Origin: Vibrio owensii CAIM 1854 = LMG 25443
Lineage (GTDB): Bacteria; Pseudomonadota; Gammaproteobacteria; Enterobacterales; Vibrionaceae
Direction of reading: 5' to 3'
DNA: 64,000 nucleotides
Assembly: GCF_000817815.1 (NCBI RefSeq)
Contig: NZ_JPRD01000036.1
Location: forward strand, 1 to 64,000
In this document: positions 35,758 through 43,740 of the stretch, piece by piece
How the letters are laid out: the number at the start of each line of letters is the position of its first letter
How positions within the stretch are numbered: position 1 is the stretch's first letter
The notes under the pieces: model-generated
What the model saw: the letters and a program-made list of their open reading frames with translations, nothing else
Databases searched by the model: none
Told to the model about the DNA's origin: nothing
Program-made: the position numbers and the translations under genes

Positions 35758-37333
35758 CAACTTAAATGCAACGCAAAGTGATAGAGCGAGGTTAATTTAT
35801 TCTGCTTCTTTTCGGAGGCTACAACAAAAAGCGCAAGTATTCTCCCTCGAAAGTAACTCTGCAGTACGCTCACGTTTAACTCATTCAATTGAAGTGTCCC
35901 ATATTGGGAGATATATCGTAGCTGAAGTGAATAAAGCAATTCAGGTCAGTGATTTACCAGCAAAAGAAAAAGTGTTTTGGCAGAATAACGATACTGCACT
36001 GTCAAACATAGTTGAAACAGCGTGCCTGATGCACGATATTGGGAACCCTCCTTTCGGCCACTTTGGTGAAGCCGCCATTATACAATGGGCTGAATCAGAA
36101 GACGCCAAACAGTGCCTAGAACAATCAATAGGTGGTATTAATGATAAAACCCTAGAGGCTTTGGATGATTTCAAAGCTTTCGATGGAAACCCTCAAGGTT
36201 TTAGAATTATCACTAAACTCCAGGGGGATGACGGCCAGTTTGGATTAAACCTAACCTACACCCAACTAGCGGCATTTCTAAAATACACTCACAGCCCAAG
36301 TACTAGAAAAACAGCCAAAACTGATGCTCCTTTTAGTAAGAAAATCGGATTTTTTAACACAGAATCAGAAGTAATAAACGCTGCTTGGGATGAACTAAGG
36401 ATGTCAGCCCATAGTAGGCATCCTTTAGGCTTTCTAATGGAGGCGTCTGATGATATTTCTTACTGTATGAGTGATATTGAGGATGGTATTGAAAAAGGAA
36501 TAATTAGAGAAGGTGATTTTGCCCAAGATATGGTTACAGGACTAACCAAACTGCGCAAAAGCTGTAACGACGATAATCTTCTAAAAAGTCTCAAAAAACT
36601 GGAGCTAACGCTCACTACAGGAACAGCTGATGCCATAGGTCCATTTTTGCGCTTCAAGACATCTCTTTCAACATTTCTGGTAAAACAAGTAGCAAAAAAA
36701 TTTGTAGATAACTATGACAACTTCGTCAATTCAAAGGCTACCCAAGAAATCATAGCAGAAGGGACTATCGAATATAATTTACTTGATATGCTCAAGGTTT
36801 ACACTGGCAAGTATCTGTTCACTTCTAATGAAGCAGAATGCATGGAGTTATCAGGTTTTTCTATTATCTCTGGCATTCTAAAGGATTACCAAACTCTTCT
36901 ATGCTTACAGAAAGATAAGTTTTTACACCTTATTAATAACGAACACAAAGACATCAAGCGCAACAACTTAAATATTCACCGCAGACTATTCAATCGTTTA
37001 CCTGAAAAGCACTTAAATGCCTATAAATGTGCAATCATGGGTAGATCTATTCCAACCTTAAAAGAAGAGTGCTTGAAACAACATTCTAAGGATACAGAGT
37101 CTTTAAAAGAGACAAAATTAGATGATTCAGAGATTCAGAATGCTCAAGTCGCCTGCTTGAAGCAAGAGTTCCAAGCATATTTTGACTTACAATTCAGCGG
37201 TTGTTTCTCTAAAATTCCACTTGATGTAGAATGGAACTTACGTACTCACCTTGTGATAGATTTTGTTTCTGGAATGACAGACCAATTTTCAATGGAGTTT
37301 TTCCATATGTTAAAGGGGATAAATGTTAGATAA
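35708..37333 (+). CDS. dGTPase-like HD-domain triphosphohydrolase
   Basis: 541 residues. HD signature residues: His59 (RLTHSIEVSHIGR), His109-Asp110 (CLMHDIGNPPFGHFGE) and a second metal/substrate region ASDDISYCMSDIEDG, all typical of dGTP triphosphohydrolases (E. coli Dgt, 505 residues). The N-terminal SDRARLIYSASFRRLQQKAQVF is also a family hallmark. Some dGTPases defend against phage by draining dGTP. Here the gene is regulated by an Xre protein, lies in a mobile element and overlaps an AEP-like gene by 11 bases, all favouring defence over housekeeping. Confidence 0.85.
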   Translation: MEQLITSSRHRESTESDNLNATQSDRARLIYSASFRRLQQKAQVFSLESNSAVRSRLTHSIEVSHIGRYIVAEVNKAIQVSDLPAKEKVFWQNNDTALSNIVETACLMHDIGNPPFGHFGEAAIIQWAESEDAKQCLEQSIGGINDKTLEALDDFKAFDGNPQGFRIITKLQGDDGQFGLNLTYTQLAAFLKYTHSPSTRKTAKTDAPFSKKIGFFNTESEVINAAWDELRMSAHSRHPLGFLMEASDDISYCMSDIEDGIEKGIIREGDFAQDMVTGLTKLRKSCNDDNLLKSLKKLELTLTTGTADAIGPFLRFKTSLSTFLVKQVAKKFVDNYDNFVNSKATQEIIAEGTIEYNLLDMLKVYTGKYLFTSNEAECMELSGFSIISGILKDYQTLLCLQKDKFLHLINNEHKDIKRNNLNIHRRLFNRLPEKHLNAYKCAIMGRSIPTLKEECLKQHSKDTESLKETKLDDSEIQNAQVACLKQEFQAYFDLQFSGCFSKIPLDVEWNLRTHLVIDFVSGMTDQFSMEFFHMLKGINVR

Positions 37334-38009
37334 TCATGCAGGTAACAATTTCCACGGTATGAAGCTAAGCCGCCACCCTGTAGCTTGGGTGGCGCAAGTA
37401 TTGGCTCCTTGGATAGATAGTAATGCTCAACTTGAGATGAGTAGGTATCAGTATGTTCCCCAATCTTTCAATGATCACAGATCCACATTTTTAGTACCAA
37501 TCGCTCAAGTGAATGAAAGTGCACTTCTTGAAATGTTGATGTCTCTAGATTCAGGGAGCGAATTAGCCGTACATTCAAAAGTATTCGTGAACAACGAGTG
37601 CTACCACATTCCAATGATCGACTTTGGCTCAAAAGGCTCTACGCCTTCTGCGTCAGAAGCTATTAAAGAGCTATGTCGATATTGGAATATGGGCTTCAAC
37701 CTGTACGAGAGTGGTAGATCATTTCACGGTTATGGCAATCGGCTTTTAACAAATGATCAATGGCTCCAATTCATGGGAAGCCTTTTACTTTTAAACAAAC
37801 CAAGTGGCTACAAGCTTATAGATGAACGGTGGGTGGGACATCGTATTATGGCAGGGTACTCTGCGTTGAGATGGAGCAAAAACACATCACACTATAAACG
37901 CTTTCCAGTCCATTGTGGTTTCGTTAACGCAGAAGCTTTCCAAGTACAGGAAACTGACATCAATTCTATAATCCCTACTCCAACGAGATCTATCGGCCCT
38001 ATTTTTTAA
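37323..38009 (+). CDS. Small archaeo-eukaryotic-primase-like protein
   Basis: 228 residues. The AEP catalytic pattern seems to be present in order: Asp100 (HIPMIDFG, motif I with only one clear acid), SFH at 133-135 (SGRSFHGYG, motif II sxH) and Asp167 (LIDERWVGHR, motif III), followed by SALRW as in primase-polymerase folds. It lacks a helicase or zinc domain, so it would be a minimal AEP. The loss of the second motif I acid may change activity. Coupled translation after the dGTPase-like gene implies shared function in nucleotide or nucleic-acid handling. Assignment rests on motif reading only. Confidence 0.6.
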   Translation: MLDNHAGNNFHGMKLSRHPVAWVAQVLAPWIDSNAQLEMSRYQYVPQSFNDHRSTFLVPIAQVNESALLEMLMSLDSGSELAVHSKVFVNNECYHIPMIDFGSKGSTPSASEAIKELCRYWNMGFNLYESGRSFHGYGNRLLTNDQWLQFMGSLLLLNKPSGYKLIDERWVGHRIMAGYSALRWSKNTSHYKRFPVHCGFVNAEAFQVQETDINSIIPTPTRSIGPIF

Positions 38010-38038
38010 TTCTGGAAAATTGATTTTCCAGAATTAAA
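38005..38038 (+). repeat. Perfect 16-bp palindrome at the end of the cargo
   Basis: Arms 38005-38020 and 38023-38038 are perfect inverted repeats around 2 bases and contain TTCTGGAAAAT / ATTTTCCAGAA, the motif seen at both element ends. It overlaps the stop codon of the last cargo gene and may be a recombinase site, a terminator, or both. Confidence 0.7.
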
Positions 38039-38071
38039 TTTTCTCAAGGTTTAATCGATTTTTTAGTCTTT

Positions 38072-38128
38072 TCTGGAAAACGGCTCTTATACATGACCAT
38101 CAATAGGTTTCCAAAAAATTTCCAGACT
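38072..38128. repeat. Right-end motif cluster of the integrative element
   Basis: TCTGGAAAAC at 38072-38081, TTTCCA at 38108-38113 and TTTCCAGACT at 38119-38128. The last is the inverted partner of AGTCTGGAAA at 24461. Host sequence presumably resumes after 38128. Confidence 0.6.
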
Positions 38129-38200
38129 TGGATATAAAGGGTAATCGTAAACGATGCGTTAATCACGCGTGAATCGCTTTGCTGATTTAAGCAGATAAAC

Positions 38201-38234
38201 AAAAAGGGTCATCAATTACTTGATGACCCTTTTT
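38201..38234. terminator. Terminator downstream of eda
   Basis: AAAAAGGGTCATCAA / TTGATGACCCTTTTT, symmetric with A and T runs, about 50 bp before the eda stop codon region on the minus-strand path. Confidence 0.88.
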
Positions 38235-38284
38235 CTATTCACGTTTTAAAACGTTCGGGGGAATTTCGGAGCCGTTTGCGCGCT

Positions 38285-38896
38285 TTACTTAACCGCGCGA
38301 ACCAATTCAGCAATACCTTCCCAATCACCGTTGTCCATCATAGCGGTTGGCACCATCCAAGTACCGCCACAAGCGACAACCGATTTCAGCGCTAGGTAAT
38401 CTTCCACATTAGATGGGCTTACACCACCTGTTGGCATGAATTCCACTGGGTAAACTGCCGTTAGTGCTTTAAGCATGTTTACGCCGCCTGAAGGCTCAGC
38501 AGGGAAGAACTTCAGGGTACGTAGACCCATTTCCATTGCTTGCTCAACCAAGCTTGGGTTGTTCACACCCGGTACGATTGTCACCTTGCGTTGCTGACAG
38601 TATTTCACTGTCGTTGGGTTGAAACCCGGGCTCACGATAAAGTCCACGCCCGCTTCAATTGCGATGTCCACTTGCTCTGTTGTCAGTACTGTACCAGCAC
38701 CGATCAGCAGTTCTGGGTACGCTTCACGCATGATGCGGATCGACTCAGCCGCCGCTTCAGTGCGGAATGTCACTTCCGCACATGGTAAACCGTTTTCTAC
38801 CAACACTTTTGCCAGTGGCAGAGCGTGTGCTACATCGTTGATTGCGATAACTGGGACGATTTTGATTTCTCTTAATCGTTGTTCAAGTGTTGTCAT
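38285..38896 (-). CDS. eda: KDPG/KHG aldolase
   Basis: 203 residues, full length. It splits 2-keto-3-deoxy-6-phosphogluconate to pyruvate and glyceraldehyde-3-phosphate, the last Entner-Doudoroff step, and also acts on 2-keto-4-hydroxyglutarate. Visible motifs: VPVIAINDVAHALPLA, Glu in AEVTFRTEAA, GAGTVLT, and the Schiff-base Lys in TLKFFPAE, then PTGGVSP. It lies 9 bases after the gluconate permease gene in the same operon, divergent from gntK-edd. Confidence 0.95.
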   Translation of the reverse strand: MTTLEQRLREIKIVPVIAINDVAHALPLAKVLVENGLPCAEVTFRTEAAAESIRIMREAYPELLIGAGTVLTTEQVDIAIEAGVDFIVSPGFNPTTVKYCQQRKVTIVPGVNNPSLVEQAMEMGLRTLKFFPAEPSGGVNMLKALTAVYPVEFMPTGGVSPSNVEDYLALKSVVACGGTWMVPTAMMDNGDWEGIAELVRAVK

Positions 38897-38905
38897 GGGT
38901 AACCT

Positions 38906-40282
38906 CTAAAGAATAAAGCTTAATGTTGCTACGATAATAAATGCGATACCACCAAGTAAAGTTTCCATTACCGTCCAAGTTTTTAGCGTTGTTTTCTCAT
39001 CCATCTCTAGTAGACGAGATACTAGCCAGAAACCAGAGTCGTTGAAGTGAGAAAGCACTGTTGCACCACCTGCAATCGCGATAACGATAAAGCATAGGTC
39101 TAGCTCGCTCAAACCAGTTGATGCTGCCACTACTGGCGCGATAAGTGCTGCAGTTGTCGTTAGTGCCACGGTTGCTGAGCCTTGAGCAACACGCAGACAG
39201 GTAGAGATAACAAACGCAGCTACGATCACTGGCATACCTGTGTCAGTCAGAACGTCTGCTAGTGCATCACCGATACCACTTGCACGCAGTACGCCACCAA
39301 ACATGCCGCCCGCACCTGTTACTAGGATAACGCCACAGATCGGAGCCAATGAGTCGCCACACAGCTTCTCAAGTTTTGCCATGCCGTAGTCTTTCGCGAA
39401 TACCGCAAGAGACACAAGCAGAGTAATCAGAAGGGCTACTGGCGTTTTACCTAACATACGTAGGAACTCAACCAGTGCTGTTTTGCCATCAATCACACCC
39501 GCAACCGCTAGCGTGTTCAGTACTGTGTCTAAACAGATTAGCAGTACAGGCAGCACTAGGATGGTCATTACTGTGCCAAATTTTGGCAGCTTAGATTCAT
39601 CAACTTGTGTTTCACCGTTGAAGAACGCTTTTGATAGTGGGATATCGAATTTCTTGCCCGCGTACAGACCAAATAGGTAAGCGCCTAGGTACCAAGTTGG
39701 GATAGCCACTAGGATACCAACAACAAGTAGTAGACCAATGTTTGCGCCTAGGAATTCTGCTGCTGCAACTGGACCTGGGTGCGGAGGAACAAAGCCGTGC
39801 ATTACTGCAAACGCACCCGCTGCTGGTAGTGCGTATTTGATTGGCGAACCACCAAAGCGCGCTGCCACACTTAGGATGATTGGCATCATTACCACTAGAC
39901 CAGCGTCAAAGAAGATTGGGAAACCGAACAGTAGTGAAGCCACACCCAATGCAAATGGTGCGCGCTCTTTACCGAAGCGTCCAATCAAAGTATCTGCCAG
40001 CACTTGCGCACCGCCAGTTACTTCCAAAATCTTACCGATCATTGCGCCAAGACCAACCAGCAATGCAACTGAAGCCAGCGTGCCACCGAAACCACTCATC
40101 ATGGTTGGGACAACTTGGTCAGAAGAAACGCCAGTCGCAATCGCAGTACCTAAACTCACCATAGTTAGGGAAGCAAAAGCGTGCACTTTTAGCTTAATAA
40201 TCAATACAAGTAACGCCGCAATCGCGAGGACTGCAATCGTTAATAGGAACGTAGGGTCTGGAGCTTGGGTTAGCTGTTCCAT
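38906..40282 (-). CDS. Gluconate permease, GntP family
   Basis: 458 residues, about 12 transmembrane helices, family features such as VSLGTAIATGV, GFGGTLASVALLVGLGAMIGKILEVTGGAQ (spread over two helices) and HFNDSGFWLV near the C-terminus. It imports gluconate by proton symport. First gene of the permease-eda operon; two GntR-type operators lie 50-80 bp upstream. GntT, GntU and GntP cannot be told apart here. Confidence 0.9.
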   Translation of the reverse strand: MEQLTQAPDPTFLLTIAVLAIAALLVLIIKLKVHAFASLTMVSLGTAIATGVSSDQVVPTMMSGFGGTLASVALLVGLGAMIGKILEVTGGAQVLADTLIGRFGKERAPFALGVASLLFGFPIFFDAGLVVMMPIILSVAARFGGSPIKYALPAAGAFAVMHGFVPPHPGPVAAAEFLGANIGLLLVVGILVAIPTWYLGAYLFGLYAGKKFDIPLSKAFFNGETQVDESKLPKFGTVMTILVLPVLLICLDTVLNTLAVAGVIDGKTALVEFLRMLGKTPVALLITLLVSLAVFAKDYGMAKLEKLCGDSLAPICGVILVTGAGGMFGGVLRASGIGDALADVLTDTGMPVIVAAFVISTCLRVAQGSATVALTTTAALIAPVVAASTGLSELDLCFIVIAIAGGATVLSHFNDSGFWLVSRLLEMDEKTTLKTWTVMETLLGGIAFIIVATLSFIL

Positions 40283-40330
40283 GGGTTCACCTTTAAAAAT
40301 TATTGTTTGTGTTGTGGTTCACATTTATTT

Positions 40331-40360
40331 GAGTTACCGGTAACATGTTACCGATAACAT
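40331..40360. promoter_or_regulatory. Two overlapping GntR operators
   Basis: GAGTTACCGGTAACAT (40331-40346) and ATGTTACCGATAACAT (40345-40360) both fit the GntR consensus ATGTTACCGGTAACAT and share two bases. They lie between the divergent permease-eda and gntK-edd operons. Confidence 0.85.
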
Positions 40361-40434
40361 GAATAAGATAAACCCATATTTTAAAGTGAATTCAAAAATT
40401 GAGATCACGCGCAAATTTGTTATGAGGATAAGTT

Positions 40435-40956
40435 ATGGCTGGTAGTAGTGTCGTCGTTATGGGCGTTTGTGCGAGTGGCAAAACCACAATTGGTGAGCAC
40501 TTGGCGAAAAAGCTGGGACGTAAATTCATTGATGGTGATGATCTTCACCCACGAGCAAACATTCAGAAGATGGCATCAGGTCAGCCTCTGAACGACGACG
40601 ACCGCAAACCTTGGCTAGAACGTATCCGCGACGCTGCTTATAGCTTAGAAAGCAAAAATGAGCACGGCATTATTGTCTGCTCGGCACTAAAAAAGATTTA
40701 TCGTGACCAAATCCGCGAAGGCAACGAGAACGTGACCTTCCTTTTCCTAGACGGCAGCAAAGAACTGATCCTTGAGCGTATGCGTGCTCGCCAAGGTCAC
40801 TTCATGAAAGAGAACATGGTCAACAGCCAGTTCGAAGCCCTAGAGCGCCCAGAAAATGAGCCTCGCACCATTTTCGTCAGCATTGATGCAACCATCGAAG
40901 ACGTTGTGTCGAATGCTGCTGAGTTAATCCTAGTGCAAGACGAGGCAATGGCATGA
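40435..40956 (+). CDS. gntK: Gluconokinase
   Basis: 173 residues. P-loop GVCASGKTTIG, DGDDLHPRANIQKMASGQPLNDDDR-type substrate region (seen as DGDDLHPRAN and PLNDDDRKPWL) and the CSALKKIYRDQIR motif, as in GntK. It phosphorylates gluconate to 6-phosphogluconate. Its end overlaps the edd start by 4 bases (ATGA), so the two are co-translated. Derepressed when GntR leaves the operators upstream. Confidence 0.95.
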   Translation: MAGSSVVVMGVCASGKTTIGEHLAKKLGRKFIDGDDLHPRANIQKMASGQPLNDDDRKPWLERIRDAAYSLESKNEHGIIVCSALKKIYRDQIREGNENVTFLFLDGSKELILERMRARQGHFMKENMVNSQFEALERPENEPRTIFVSIDATIEDVVSNAAELILVQDEAMA

Positions 40957-42749
40957 CCCATCAAGTAATTTTAGACGTTACTCAACGCTTAGTTGAGCGC
41001 AGCCAAGAGGCGCGTGCAGCGTTTCTTGCTCGCACTGAAGTCCAAGCAGAAGCAGGTAAAGGTCGTGTCGGTCTGTCTTGCGGTAACTTGGCTCACGCTG
41101 TTGCGGCATCTTGTTCTTCAGAAAAGAAAAGCATTCTGGATTTCACGCATTCGAATGTAGCGCTGATCAGTGCTTACAACGATATGTTAAGTGCCCACCA
41201 GCCGTACCAACACTACCCTGATCAAATCAAACAAGTGCTGTCTGGTTACGGTCACACTGCGCAAGTTGCTGGCTGTGTTCCGGCAATGTGTGATGGCGTG
41301 ACTCAAGGTCAAGCGGGTATGGACATGTCACTGTTTTCTCGTGACTTAATTGCTCAATCAACGGCGCTTTCACTGAGCCACAACGTATTCGATGCGACCT
41401 TGCTTCTGGGTATCTGCGACAAGATCGCACCGGGACAATTGATGGGCGCGCTGTCTTACGCACACCTACCAACGACATTTGTGCCAGCAGGTTTGATGGC
41501 AACGGGCATCAGCAATGAAGAGAAAGTCGACGTTCGCCAAAAATACGCGGCGGGCGAAGTAGGTAAAGACGCGCTACTTGATATGGAGTGTCGCGCTTAC
41601 CACTCAGCTGGCACATGTACCTTCTACGGCACGGCAAACACTAACCAGCTTGTGTTTGAAGCCATGGGTTTGATGCTGCCAGGTTCGGCATTCATCCACC
41701 CACATACTGAGCTACGTAAGGCGCTGACCGATCACACAGCTCTAAAAATTGCGGCAATGAATGCAGGTTCAGCCAACTTCCGTCCATTGTCTGAAGTTGT
41801 CACTGAAAAGAGCCTGATCAACGGTATTGTTGCGCTGCTGGCATCGGGCGGCAGCACCAACCACACTATCCATATGTTGGCAGTGGCGCGTGCAGCGGGT
41901 TTGATTCTGACATGGCAAGACATCAGTGACCTATCTGAAGTAGTGCCACTATTAGCGCGCGTTTACCCGAATGGTCCAGCTGACATGAACGCGTTCCAAG
42001 AAGCGGGCGGCGTACCTGCGCTATTGCATCGTTTGAACGAGTCAGGCTTGCTTCATCGTGACGTGAAACCGGTATTCGGCGAATTCGAAGACCAAATGAC
42101 ACTACCTAAACTAGTCGACGGCAAACTGACTTGGACACCATGTGATGGCAGCCAAGACGGCGAAGTGATTGCTGCGCCAACGCAAGCTTTCCAAAACACC
42201 GGTGGTACTCGCGTACTCAACGGTAACTTGGGTAAAGCGGTAGTGAAAGTCTCTGCGGTGAAAGAAGATCAGCGCATCATCGAAGCGCCTGCGATCGTAT
42301 TCCAATGCCAACACGAAGTGGAAGCTGCGTACAAACGTGGTGAACTAAACCAAGACTGCATCGTGGTCGTGACGCACAACGGTCCTGCAGCGAACGGCAT
42401 GCCAGAGCTGCATAAACTGATGCCAATTCTCGGCAACGTGCAGAAAGCGGGTTTTAAAGTCGCGCTAGTGACGGACGGTCGACTATCGGGTGCATCCGGT
42501 AAGATTCCATCAGCAATCCACGTTTCTCCAGAAGCTATTCGTGGCGGGGCGATTGGCTTGGTGCGTAATGGCGACATCATCCGCGTTGATTGCCAAACTG
42601 GTGAACTGAATAACCTAAGCGATGTTACTGGTCGTGAACTGTTAGAGATGGATACTGAAGCCAAGCAACAGACTTGGGGTCGCGGCTTCTTTAGCGTGAT
42701 TCGTCAAAGCGTTTCGAGCGCAGAAGAAGGCGCAAGCTTTATTGTGTAG
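40953..42749 (+). CDS. edd: 6-Phosphogluconate dehydratase
   Basis: 598 residues of the IlvD/Edd family. It dehydrates 6-phosphogluconate to KDPG, feeding eda. Iron-sulfur-type cysteines occur in AGCVPAMCDGVTQGQAGM and GICDKIAPG, and the C-terminal VTDGRLSGASGKIPSAIHVSPEA is the classical family signature. It is the second gene of the gntK-edd operon, closed by a strong terminator shared with the convergent mdtI. Confidence 0.95.
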   Translation: MTHQVILDVTQRLVERSQEARAAFLARTEVQAEAGKGRVGLSCGNLAHAVAASCSSEKKSILDFTHSNVALISAYNDMLSAHQPYQHYPDQIKQVLSGYGHTAQVAGCVPAMCDGVTQGQAGMDMSLFSRDLIAQSTALSLSHNVFDATLLLGICDKIAPGQLMGALSYAHLPTTFVPAGLMATGISNEEKVDVRQKYAAGEVGKDALLDMECRAYHSAGTCTFYGTANTNQLVFEAMGLMLPGSAFIHPHTELRKALTDHTALKIAAMNAGSANFRPLSEVVTEKSLINGIVALLASGGSTNHTIHMLAVARAAGLILTWQDISDLSEVVPLLARVYPNGPADMNAFQEAGGVPALLHRLNESGLLHRDVKPVFGEFEDQMTLPKLVDGKLTWTPCDGSQDGEVIAAPTQAFQNTGGTRVLNGNLGKAVVKVSAVKEDQRIIEAPAIVFQCQHEVEAAYKRGELNQDCIVVVTHNGPAANGMPELHKLMPILGNVQKAGFKVALVTDGRLSGASGKIPSAIHVSPEAIRGGAIGLVRNGDIIRVDCQTGELNNLSDVTGRELLEMDTEAKQQTWGRGFFSVIRQSVSSAEEGASFIV

Positions 42750-42772
42750 GTCGGGAAGCCCCTCAAAAACAG

Positions 42773-42804
42773 AAAAAGCGGAGTGTTGTGCACTCCGCTT
42801 TTTT
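42773..42804. terminator. Bidirectional terminator edd / mdtI
   Basis: AAAAAGCGGAGTG / CACTCCGCTTTTTT hairpin between convergent genes. Confidence 0.88.
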
Positions 42805-42827
42805 GTTTCGTTGATTACTTTCAATCA

Positions 42828-43157
42828 TCAAGCCGTCTTCATCACCACAACCGCTGCAATCACCACAAAAATACCAAACCAGCCAATCGGCTTAAGCTTT
42901 TGTTTGAACAGCAAAGCACCACCAATCGCGGTACCTAAGATACCGATTGCACCCCAAGAGGCGTATGCGATCGCAAGGTCGATCACTTTTACCGCTTGAG
43001 CAAGTAAGGTAAACGCCGCCATCACCAAGACAATCGCAGTGATGCCCCACCCTCTGTGCTTAAAGCCTTTAGAGCGAGTCAGCGCCATGTTCGCCATGAT
43101 GTCGACCAACGCCGCCATGACGACAAATCCAAATGAAACAGTAAAAAATTGGCTCAT
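42828..43157 (-). CDS. mdtI: SMR efflux subunit, MdtI-like
   Basis: 109 residues from ATG 43157, four transmembrane helices. LVDIMANMALTRSKGF, LAQAVKVIDLAIAYASWGAIGI and the C-terminus GIFVVIAAVVVMK align with E. coli MdtI, one half of the spermidine exporter MdtJI. The Glu of typical SMR drug pumps in helix 1 is replaced by Asp (LVDIMAN). GAGG lies upstream; a longer frame from GTG 43166 is less likely. It follows mdtJ directly and they should act as a heterodimer. Confidence 0.82.
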   Translation of the reverse strand: MSQFFTVSFGFVVMAALVDIMANMALTRSKGFKHRGWGITAIVLVMAAFTLLAQAVKVIDLAIAYASWGAIGILGTAIGGALLFKQKLKPIGWFGIFVVIAAVVVMKTA

Positions 43158-43159
43158 GA

Positions 43160-43537
43160 TTAACACCTCGCATTCGATGAGCTTGGCAACTCATCTTTTT
43201 GTTGAGGTTGACCGTGTGATTCACCGAGCGTCACACACACAATACCGACCACCGCCAGCGCCAAACCAAGCAACTGTTGCGTACTTAAGTTGGCATCAAA
43301 TAAAACAATAGAAACCAGGGTAATCAAGGCGATACCCAAACCTTCCCATGTTGCGTACGCGACACCGATAGAGATTTTCTTTGCCGCTTTCGACAAGAAG
43401 TAATAGGAAATGGCGATCAGAACGTACATCACCAGATAGCCTTCCCACGCATTACTTTCACCAATAAACGACATCGTACTGGTACCGGCAACTTCGGCAA
43501 CGATGGCGAGCAATAAAAATAGACGTGCAATGAGCAT
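43160..43537 (-). CDS. mdtJ: SMR efflux subunit, MdtJ-like
   Basis: 125 residues, four helices. Glu15 in AIVAEVAGT is the SMR-conserved membrane glutamate, and GVAYATWEGLGIALIT matches MdtJ. The hydrophilic C-terminal tail (GQPQQKDELPSSS) is as expected for MdtJ. With MdtI it probably exports spermidine or a similar cation. The gene follows two hairpins that may be attenuators or simply the lysR terminator. Confidence 0.82.
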   Translation of the reverse strand: MLIARLFLLLAIVAEVAGTSTMSFIGESNAWEGYLVMYVLIAISYYFLSKAAKKISIGVAYATWEGLGIALITLVSIVLFDANLSTQQLLGLALAVVGIVCVTLGESHGQPQQKDELPSSSNARC

Positions 43538-43625
43538 GATTCATCCTCCCCAGAAATTAAAAAACTGCATAACGGAGAATGGTGAATGTCCTTTAAGAAT
43601 CAGACATTCAAAGAATTGATAAGAT

Positions 43626-43670
43626 AAAAAGAGCCGCTTCTCCTGACTATTTGTAGTCAGATTAGCTCTT
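43626..43670 (-). terminator. Terminator-like hairpin ahead of mdtJ
   Basis: Minus strand: AGAGC, inner perfect stem CTGACTA/TAGTCAG with CAAA loop, then GGCTCTTTTT. A stem with a 5-T tail can terminate lysR or regulate entry into mdtJI. Confidence 0.65.
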
Positions 43671-43692
43671 CTTCAGAAAAACAGACAGGTAA

Positions 43693-43720
43693 TTGAGATA
43701 TTCATTTTTGAATATCTCAA
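43693..43720. repeat. AT-rich perfect hairpin
   Basis: TTGAGATATTC / GAATATCTCAA with a 6-base loop, located 20 bp after the lysR stop codon. It is the first of two hairpins in the gap to mdtJ. Confidence 0.6.
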
Positions 43721-43740
43721 AGAACAGTTTGCCTATCCGA

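Larger units (their letters stand above)
24461..38128 (+). mobile_element. SE-type (strand-biased circularizing) integrative element with defence-like cargo
   Basis: The genes at the left, three tandem overlapping tyrosine-recombinase-fold genes followed by a small coiled-coil gene, reproduce the intA-tfp-intB-srap order of SE elements known from Vibrio (for example Tn6283). Candidate ends are inverted copies AGTCTGGAAA at 24461-24470 and TTTCCAGACT at 38119-38128, and the sequence between is AT-richer than the flanks. Host genes gor and eda continue on either side. Exact boundaries are inferred from the repeats and from gene content; there is no obvious long target duplication. Distantly related layouts are Tn554 (tnpABC) and RIT elements. 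Confidence 0.75.

Noticed and set aside
24461..38128. Prophage or conjugative element
   Set aside because: No capsid, tail, terminase, relaxase or type IV secretion genes. The gene order at the left end fits an SE element.
43538..43740. Guanidine (ykkC-type) riboswitch before the SMR genes
   Set aside because: The hairpins lack the ACGR-type loops of guanidine-II and show no guanidine-I core I could recognise.
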